From an uncultured Ruminococcus sp. (GTDB lineage Bacteria > Bacillota > Clostridia > Oscillospirales > Acutalibacteraceae), in assembly GCA_902797065.1 (NCBI GenBank), contig CADBRK010000171.1, positions 1 through 13,736 on the forward strand: DNA of 13,736 nt. Direction: 5' to 3'. Made by a program: the position numbers and the translations under genes. The number at the start of each line of letters is the position of its first letter. Position 1 is the first letter of the stretch. Below are positions 6,317 to 12,466 of this stretch, piece by piece. The notes under the pieces are model-generated. The model saw nothing but the letters and a program-made list of their open reading frames with translations. It was not told the origin of the DNA and searched no databases.

Positions 6317-7828
6317 TCACTCTCCTTTCCGTTTGGTGCTGCCTGCAGGCACTGCTCTTTCGATGCCCCACAAACGTATCCTGCTTACCTTCTCCTTATC
6401 GCGCCGCTCTATTGGCACGACCTTGGCGAAATAATCTTTTATGATCTTGATACTCATACTCTCGGTTCCGTTTATCAACAGATACTGAGCAGCTTCCTTT
6501 ACGGCATACTCTATTTCGGCGTAGGAAAAGCCTTCAGAAATATTAACAAGCTCCTCAAGCTGCGCCTGTTTAAGCTTCAGGTGCAGACATTTCCTCGAAT
6601 ACAGCTCGATCGCCGACCTTCTTTCATCGGAGTCGGGGAGATCAATGAAGAATATCTCCGAGAAACGTCCTTTTCGGAAAAGCTCCGGGGGCAGCTTTGT
6701 GACATCATTCGCCGTCGCTACCATAAAAACCCTGCTGCGGGACTCCTGGAGCCAGAACAGGAATTGACCGAGTATACGTTTGCTTGTATCATTTCCTCCG
6801 TCGGAAACGGCAAGTGCCTTTTCGATCTCATCAACCCAAAGCACGCAGGGAGAAACATTGTCTATAAACTCAAGTGCCTCCTGCATTTTCCTCTCGCTTT
6901 CTCCCATCCACTTGTCATATATCGTGCCGATATCAAACCGATACAGCGGAAGCTCCCACTCCTTCGCGACCATTTTCGCAGAGAAGGATTTTCCGCACCC
7001 GGGTACTCCGGCAAGAAGGATACCCTTCGGAGTTTCAAGCCCGTAGTTTTTCAACAGTGCGTCGGAAGCAAAGAATATCTTTCTCTTCATTGAAAGCCAT
7101 TCCTTTAACCCGCCAAGCCCCGAGACCTGCATATCACGGTCGACCGTCACCTCCGCAACAGAGCTTACGGAAGAGTAAAGCCGACTCTTCTGATTTGTCA
7201 AGCCCGCAATGTTGCTGCGGTAAAGCCCCTTTGAAGCAACTATTTCGTTTGACAGTACATTGTCGATCTGAAGCTCTGTAAATCCTCTCAGTAGTGCCGA
7301 TGCGCGGTCAATATCATTGTCGTCCCACTCTATTTTGTAGAGACCATCATACTGCTTTTTAAACTCGATGATCCGGCGCCTTCTCTCTGTCGAATCAGGC
7401 AGCTCCAACCGACAGATCATTCCGAAATGCGCAATACGCTGGATAACTCTGTCACTCGTGATAAGTATCAGAGTAGAGCATGACTCCCTCGCAAGATACA
7501 GCACGTTTATAAGCTCGCGCGTATAAAACGTATCCTCGCTGATCTTTTTCACGTCCCCGAAGGCAAAAATTGTTTTCTTTTTTCTCGAAAACAAAGCCGC
7601 CATATACGCCAGCGGTTCGCCGTCGGCATTGATCGGAGGCTTTGAGGAGTTGATGATCGTTACCTGCTTCGTATCTATGTAGTAGTAAATCTCCTCCCCC
7701 AACTCTTCGCCGATCTCGGACAGCATACGCTCCGCCCGCTCACGTTCAGCGGTCTGTATAATTATAAGAGGAGTACGTGCAGCTATGTAATTATACACTT
7801 CTTTTTTTGTATCAATGTAATTGCTCAT
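6317..7828 (-). CDS. Ycf46-like AAA+ ATPase
   Basis: A 503-aa AAA+ ATPase. The C-terminal module has Walker A GVPGCGKS (274-281), Walker B VLWVDEIE (329-336), sensor 1 ATAND (371-375) and an arginine-finger-type FRKGRF (384-389). The pore-region segment YDKWMGESERK (304-314) fits an oligomeric remodelling ATPase. The N-terminal 200 residues (TPLIIIQTAERERAERML onward) look like the degenerate, P-loop-less ATPase half of Ycf46 proteins, and the ending WGIERAVPAGS resembles their usual C-terminus. Ycf46 proteins occur in plastids, cyanobacteria and many Firmicutes; their substrates are mostly unknown. The start codon overlaps the previous stop by 4 nt (ATGA) with no clear Shine-Dalgarno site, so translation is probably coupled. 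By context it is likely the motor acting on the neighbouring membrane proteins; that is inference. Confidence 0.92.
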   Translation of the reverse strand: MSNYIDTKKEVYNYIAARTPLIIIQTAERERAERMLSEIGEELGEEIYYYIDTKQVTIINSSKPPINADGEPLAYMAALFSRKKKTIFAFGDVKKISEDTFYTRELINVLYLARESCSTLILITSDRVIQRIAHFGMICRLELPDSTERRRRIIEFKKQYDGLYKIEWDDNDIDRASALLRGFTELQIDNVLSNEIVASKGLYRSNIAGLTNQKSRLYSSVSSVAEVTVDRDMQVSGLGGLKEWLSMKRKIFFASDALLKNYGLETPKGILLAGVPGCGKSFSAKMVAKEWELPLYRFDIGTIYDKWMGESERKMQEALEFIDNVSPCVLWVDEIEKALAVSDGGNDTSKRILGQFLFWLQESRSRVFMVATANDVTKLPPELFRKGRFSEIFFIDLPDSDERRSAIELYSRKCLHLKLKQAQLEELVNISEGFSYAEIEYAVKEAAQYLLINGTESMSIKIIKDYFAKVVPIERRDKEKVSRIRLWGIERAVPAGSTKRKGE

Positions 7829-8328
7829 AGTATGATTGTCTCACAATCGCGGAATAATTTGACGTGCCGTATCAAAAATAACTGATCCTCAAGCGTCACA
7901 TCGCCGGACTCGGCGCACATAGTCTCAACCTGCCTGACAGCACGGCTCCACGCTGTCATGGCCTCCCTTTTTACCGAATCTCTCAGCTCGCGCCTGAAAT
8001 CCACGCTCATAAAGTCAAGCTCCAGGAAGAACATACAAGCCGAAAGATCCTTTGAAAGTGCGATAAATGGTATATATATACCGTCGTACTCACCGTACGA
8101 TAAACAGAGTGTAAGCTCCCTCGAGAATCGACGAAAATCATTGTTGATAACACAGTTAATCGTTTTAATCAGTTGCTGCTCGAGATATCCGACTGTCGCT
8201 TCCGAGTCAATGCAGCTGCCCTTTTTAAGCACTTCGGCATGCTCTAGCCCGAACCTGTGCTTTTTCATATATTCAAAACATTCGAGCCATTCAAGGTACC
8301 GCTGAGGAGGTTTTGATTCCGTATTCAT
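7825..8328 (-). CDS. Unrecognised 167-aa helical protein
   Basis: I do not recognise this family. The 167-aa product is predicted soluble and mostly helical, with Trp/aromatic-rich ends (RYLEWLECFEYMKKHRF at the start, FLIRHVKLFRDCETIIL at the end), four cysteines and no signal peptide or clear membrane helix; a mid-region (about 96-112) is moderately hydrophobic. Its ATG shares one base with the stop of the 61-aa gene (TAATG) and its TGA overlaps the ATPase start (ATGA), so three genes are translationally linked. Such tight linkage usually means fixed stoichiometry, which makes it a candidate partner or adaptor of the ATPase. No ribosome site of its own is obvious. Confidence 0.8.
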   Translation of the reverse strand: MNTESKPPQRYLEWLECFEYMKKHRFGLEHAEVLKKGSCIDSEATVGYLEQQLIKTINCVINNDFRRFSRELTLCLSYGEYDGIYIPFIALSKDLSACMFFLELDFMSVDFRRELRDSVKREAMTAWSRAVRQVETMCAESGDVTLEDQLFLIRHVKLFRDCETIIL

Positions 8329-8513
8329 TATTTAAGAAATTTCATTGGCGGTTCGAGGCTCCATGAAGGAAGCTTCTTGTTCATTTCCTTTAAACGCTCG
8401 TCAGTGACCATTCCGCTTCTGTCCTCCTGGACTTTTGTTCCGAAATTATCCTTAAGACCCTCCTGCAGAGATTCAAAATCGAGCTCGTCGTTTTTTTCGG
8501 GATTATTACTCAT
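8328..8513 (-). CDS. Small 61-aa acidic disordered protein with a C-terminal motif
   Basis: I do not recognise this protein. The first 45 or so residues are polar and charged (SNNPEKNDELDFESLQEG onward) and look disordered. The end, KKLPSWSLEPPMKFLK, has a Trp-Pro-Pro pattern like a short linear docking motif or a segment that folds on binding. It has no membrane helix. A good ribosome site (AAGGAG, about 8522-8528) precedes the ATG, and it is coupled through TAATG to the next gene. Its reality is supported by the ribosome site, tight packing and codon use. A role as adaptor or regulatory peptide between the ATPase and its partners is inference from position only. Confidence 0.75.
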   Translation of the reverse strand: MSNNPEKNDELDFESLQEGLKDNFGTKVQEDRSGMVTDERLKEMNKKLPSWSLEPPMKFLK

Positions 8514-8551
8514 AAATCTTTACTCCTTTATTAGCAAATTGCCGCTCGTTA

Positions 8552-10189
8552 TCAAATGTAACTGAGCTTTTCGAGAACGTCGTCTTTCTTCGAGATGTTC
8601 TCACTGAAATATCGCCGGAACTCAGCTATCTGACCGAGCGCGGCATCAAGGTTGTTTATTGATGTCGCCACTCGCTGAGCGAATTTTTGTTTTCCTGACA
8701 TAACCCTTCCGATAAAAACACCGACCGAGGCAACTGCAAGCACGATGCCGACAATGAGTACCATAAAAGCACTCGAACTGTCGTCAAGCCTGAACAGCGA
8801 TCCCACCGTCACGCCTATCGAAAGAACAAAGATTATCGCAAGTGCGATATTAAAGTTGTTGATATAGATCATCTTGAATTTGTTCGTGGAATAGTAGCTT
8901 TGCAGGCTCTGACGCTGGTTATCAATATCATCGCCGCTGCTTGTACTCCTCCAGCCGTCGATTGAAATGTTGAAACTGATCGGGCAGCGTTCCCTGACGG
9001 CAGCCGTCCAGTTCTCAAGCGCAGTAATGAACCATTCCTTCGTGCTTTGTAAACCGAACTTGCGTACAGACTTATCCTCTTCCGTATATACAGCCCAGTC
9101 TATCATCTGCTTACCAATATTGAAAGTTTCGTTGCGAAGTGCTTGTATCTGCTTATACTGCGTCTCGGCAACTTCCTTCTTCCCGTCATTCTCGATAACA
9201 AGGCGGTAATACTCCTGTTCTTCCTTGATGCGACGCTCTTCTTCATCGTAATTCGTGATAAGGTTCATCAGGACAGCGTCTATACGGCTCTTATAGTCCT
9301 TATCAGTCATCGCCTGCGATGTCTCAACATTCAGGCTTTCCACAAGACGAATAAGCGGGTCGTACTTCGACACATCGATGAACGATCTCTCGACGTCGGC
9401 ACTGTTTTCGCAGAAGGCTTTGATCGCTTCGTAGTTGAACACAGCCTGCTGATTGAATTTCTCAAAATACGCAACATACTGACCGACAAGCTCGCTGCAA
9501 ATTACAGCGTCCTCGGAGATAATCCTGATCCACTCGTTTATAATGGTGATGACCTCGTGATCAAGCTGCTTGTCCTTTCCGAAAACACCGCCCATGAAAG
9601 CCTGGATAAGCACCGCAGTCTCTTGCTGGAGTATGACGGGGTTCAATGTACGGCAATAGACCTTGAACCACTCGCGCGCCGTCTGTATCCTCTCGAACCT
9701 CAGGTTCATCAGGCAGAAAAACAGCGACGCCTTGATCTCGTCCTTCCTTACCGCCTCCGAAAGGGCGTTTTTGGCAACCTCGGGGTAATTGTTTACCCAT
9801 GCGGTAACAGCAATGAGCGCATAGGAAAGCCAATACCTGGAGCTTGTTATCCACAGCTCCTCCGACAGCTCCTCAATCGTGCTATTGCGGACAAGATTGA
9901 TATCAAAATCACGCACTACACCCATTATCGTTTTGCGTATCGCGTCATAATTGCCGAACTGCTCCTTTACGACCTGATCGATGCGCATGATATTCTCGTG
10001 AGCGATCTGCTTCTCCTCACCGTGCATAATGTCGGTGCGGAATTTACTTACGCGCTGATAAACGCTCTCCGCCGTCTGAAGGATCTTTTGCGTTGACGCG
10101 TCAACATTTTTTACGTGAACATTGACATCCGAACGAAATCCTTCTACGGAACTATTCAGATTGTTGATCACATTATATACATTTGACAT
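8552..10189 (-). CDS. Membrane-anchored coiled-coil/TPR-like protein, second paralogue
   Basis: A 545-aa paralogue of the proteins at 4611-6311 and 10207-11952. The N-terminus (about 1-75) is helical and coiled-coil-like. The diagnostic block runs from about 118 to 180: YWLSYALIAVTAW, a TPR-like A..ALSEAVRKD, then NLRFER and REWF. The second block contains DEEERRIKEEQEYYRLVIENDG and MIDWAVY. Two membrane helices lie at about 446-466 and 475-494, joined by a short RLDDSSS loop, and a basic/helical tail of about 50 residues follows. No signal peptide is seen. GGGAGG at 10196-10201 sits 6 nt before the ATG at 10189, which is preferred over the in-frame TTG at 10210 that overlaps the preceding gene. 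It probably anchors in the cytoplasmic membrane with both ends inside. Confidence 0.85.
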   Translation of the reverse strand: MSNVYNVINNLNSSVEGFRSDVNVHVKNVDASTQKILQTAESVYQRVSKFRTDIMHGEEKQIAHENIMRIDQVVKEQFGNYDAIRKTIMGVVRDFDINLVRNSTIEELSEELWITSSRYWLSYALIAVTAWVNNYPEVAKNALSEAVRKDEIKASLFFCLMNLRFERIQTAREWFKVYCRTLNPVILQQETAVLIQAFMGGVFGKDKQLDHEVITIINEWIRIISEDAVICSELVGQYVAYFEKFNQQAVFNYEAIKAFCENSADVERSFIDVSKYDPLIRLVESLNVETSQAMTDKDYKSRIDAVLMNLITNYDEEERRIKEEQEYYRLVIENDGKKEVAETQYKQIQALRNETFNIGKQMIDWAVYTEEDKSVRKFGLQSTKEWFITALENWTAAVRERCPISFNISIDGWRSTSSGDDIDNQRQSLQSYYSTNKFKMIYINNFNIALAIIFVLSIGVTVGSLFRLDDSSSAFMVLIVGIVLAVASVGVFIGRVMSGKQKFAQRVATSINNLDAALGQIAEFRRYFSENISKKDDVLEKLSYI

Positions 10190-10206
10190 AAACAGCCTCC
10201 CTCGTA

Positions 10207-11952
10207 TCAAAACATGTCAATAGCATTTTTCAAATCTTCAAGCTGACCGGCTTCTTCTTTGACTGACCTGCACCATTCCTCGATCTCTTGAATCGAATTG
10301 CGAAGCCTGGCAAGAGCCATTCTGTGTTTTTCCTTCAGCTCGGCACTTCTGTCGACCCATCTGCGCCAGACAAGGAATCCTCCCGCGATGCCCGTGATTA
10401 TCCCGATAGTCAGCAGTGCAGGAAAAGCTGCGGTTTCCACGGCGAGACCGCCAACTGCCAGCACAAGTACCGCTGCCGCACAAACAATAAGGAATATCTT
10501 GAAGTATTTGTCATTGAAAACATACCTGACTCTATTTTTGTTGAAAAACTCGCCCATTTTTGCCGCTGCCTCGTCGTAAGAATTCTCACTGCATTCTATC
10601 TCGAAAGGTTCAAGTTCTGAAGAGGTCGGTATTACAAGGCGATATTTTTCCCGAAGAGAGGCGATACGCTCTTCAAAATACGCGCTAACGCCGTTTTTGA
10701 TTCCTTCCTTAAGATGTGAAAGCGCGAACCGCTTGACAACAATATGAGTTTGAGTATAATCATCGGAGAATGCCCAAAGAAGAAGCAGATCTCCGAAGGT
10801 TTTCTTCTCCCCGATCTTTCCGTAAAGATCCTTAAAACGTGCGTTTGCCTTCTTCATGTCGCCCCTTGCCGAAACGACTGATTCATTGTATTTTATGCTT
10901 TTTACTATCTTAAATTCCTCGTCATCGTACCCTTTTATAAGGTCGTAGAGAATATTTTCGACTTGCTCACGGATATTTTCTCCGCTGTTGTCCTCCATAC
11001 GATAGACTTTGTCGAAATACTCGGCGATAAGACCTATCTTCTCCATATCGCTGAGCAGCTCGATCATCTCTTTATAGTCAGGGCTTAGTGCACTCAATTC
11101 CGTATAACGCTTCTCCGTTACCGAAATAAAGCTCTTTGTAAACGAATAGCCTCTTTCAGACACCTTTTTTCCGTAGTTTGCGCTCGTAGCATAGGTCTGC
11201 TCAAGCATCTTCGTGAAATAGCTTTCAGCCATTTCATAAAGCTCTCTGTCATTCCTCAAGGCTCCTATAAGGTACGAATGAAGAACGTGCTGCCATTCCT
11301 CCGACAGATTGTTCACATCAGATTTATCAAGCAGCGTTATAAACCAGTTGCGTGCGACCTCAACGCGGGCAAAGCGCAGATTTATCAGCATATAGAAAAT
11401 GCACGATCTGTAACCATCCATCAACATAGACTGCTTCATGGCGCGGTATGCCGCTTCCTTTTCGTCGCTAGCCCACAGCATTACCGACGCTATAGCGTAA
11501 GCGAGCCAATAATCCGTATTGGCAAGGTACGCTTTTTCCACCTTTTTTCTAAGCACTTCGCTTGACACGATATGCGCATCAAGACCGACAACGAAGCCGA
11601 GCGTTATGCGCCTCAGTTCATTGTAAAAATGGAAACGTGTATAATACTCATTGTTATACTTTGTAAGCATTTTTGTTGCTTCAGAAACGTTCTTGAACAA
11701 AAAATAATCCTCGGTAACGTCTATAAGAAGCTTTGACAGTTTTTCAACAATCTCATCGGCCTGGCTTACCTCTCCCGAGACGATAGACACGTCGTTGGTT
11801 ACCTGCTTTCCAACCTTCGAGATATTGTCCGAAAGGACGATACAATTCTGTATCCCCATTCTCAGCTGATTTGCAAGAGCCTCATTCTCGGCAACCAACC
11901 GATTGAATTCACCTACCAACCGATTATATTCATAAGCCTCTTCTTCCGTCAT
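10207..11952 (-). CDS. Membrane-anchored coiled-coil/TPR-like protein, first paralogue
   Basis: A 581-aa protein, first of the three paralogues in transcription order. It opens with a leucine-zipper-like stretch (YNRLVGEFNRLVAENEAL, about 9-26) and further coiled coil to about 100. The shared block lies at about 147-205: DYWLAYAIASVMLW, AMKQSMLMD, NLRFAR and RNWF. The second block starts at a GYDDEEFKIVKSIKYNESV segment and includes LLLLWAF and KRFALSHL. Two membrane helices lie at about 485-504 and 509-529, followed by WRRWVDRS and a coiled tail. A strong ribosome site (GGAGGTG) lies 5 nt before the ATG. Similarity to the other two is clear in pattern but low in identity, so the duplications are old and the three subunits have probably specialised. 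Function unknown. Confidence 0.85.
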   Translation of the reverse strand: MTEEEAYEYNRLVGEFNRLVAENEALANQLRMGIQNCIVLSDNISKVGKQVTNDVSIVSGEVSQADEIVEKLSKLLIDVTEDYFLFKNVSEATKMLTKYNNEYYTRFHFYNELRRITLGFVVGLDAHIVSSEVLRKKVEKAYLANTDYWLAYAIASVMLWASDEKEAAYRAMKQSMLMDGYRSCIFYMLINLRFARVEVARNWFITLLDKSDVNNLSEEWQHVLHSYLIGALRNDRELYEMAESYFTKMLEQTYATSANYGKKVSERGYSFTKSFISVTEKRYTELSALSPDYKEMIELLSDMEKIGLIAEYFDKVYRMEDNSGENIREQVENILYDLIKGYDDEEFKIVKSIKYNESVVSARGDMKKANARFKDLYGKIGEKKTFGDLLLLWAFSDDYTQTHIVVKRFALSHLKEGIKNGVSAYFEERIASLREKYRLVIPTSSELEPFEIECSENSYDEAAAKMGEFFNKNRVRYVFNDKYFKIFLIVCAAAVLVLAVGGLAVETAAFPALLTIGIITGIAGGFLVWRRWVDRSAELKEKHRMALARLRNSIQEIEEWCRSVKEEAGQLEDLKNAIDMF

Positions 11953-11967
11953 GTGACCACCTCCGCC

Positions 11968-12450
11968 TTATATGGTATTAAGCTGAGTATACAGCTCCTT
12001 AAATCCGACAGAGACCATACGCAGCATCATGTACATATATGCGTCGTTAAGCTCCTTGTCGAACTTATTCTTAACAAGGTACTTCTTCAGCGTCAGATCG
12101 AAAACAGCGAGCGTCTGACGCTTGTATTCCTCCGAGAACACCGTATTCTCCTCGGCATCGAGGCCGCACATCATATCATCCGGGAGATCGCAGAAATCGT
12201 TTTCAGAGCAGTCGTGCTCGGTGATCTCGCCCGTTGAAAGATCCATCGTCATCCACTTTTTGGGACGCGGTACGCTGCGGCTTTTAAGCTGCTCCTTGTT
12301 ATAAATAAAAATAAACGCCGCTGCCTCGATATTCCCGTCGCCGTTCCTTCTGAACACGGGATTTGATACCCCGTGCGGGATCTTCTTCCCACCTAAAGCC
12401 GCGGCGGAAAACTTATTGATAATGGTACGTATGCTTAATAATTCTTCCAT
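11968..12450 (-). CDS. Unrecognised 160-aa protein
   Basis: I do not recognise this family. The middle (about 15-75) looks like a mixed alpha/beta fold with KKIPHGVSNPVFRRNGDG, a hydrophobic AAAFIFIYN strand and a KKWMTMDLSTGEI strand. The acidic stretch ENDFCDLPDDMMCGLDAEEN follows, then a long helical C-terminus (about 108-160). It has no signal peptide or membrane segment. It lies between the peptidase-domain gene (17 nt upstream) and the first membrane paralogue (15 nt downstream), on the same strand. A weak ribosome site (GAGG) precedes the ATG. A chaperone, inhibitor or adaptor of the peptidase-domain protein is possible from position, but nothing in the sequence proves it. Confidence 0.78.
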   Translation of the reverse strand: MEELLSIRTIINKFSAAALGGKKIPHGVSNPVFRRNGDGNIEAAAFIFIYNKEQLKSRSVPRPKKWMTMDLSTGEITEHDCSENDFCDLPDDMMCGLDAEENTVFSEEYKRQTLAVFDLTLKKYLVKNKFDKELNDAYMYMMLRMVSVGFKELYTQLNTI

Positions 12451-12466
12451 GTTTTATACCTCGCGA

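Noticed and set aside
5085..6434. Plus-strand open frame of 449 codons opposite the last membrane paralogue
   Set aside because: Antisense to a well-supported gene with paralogues; no ribosome site and a composition (Ile/Leu/Cys/His-rich) typical of a shadow frame.
9143..10096. Plus-strand open frame of 317 codons opposite the second paralogue
   Set aside because: Shadow frame of a real gene; no ribosome site and no family pattern.
8552..10210. Longer version of the second paralogue starting at a TTG at 10210
   Set aside because: It would overlap the upstream stop and has no ribosome site, while the ATG at 10189 has GGGAGG 6 nt upstream.
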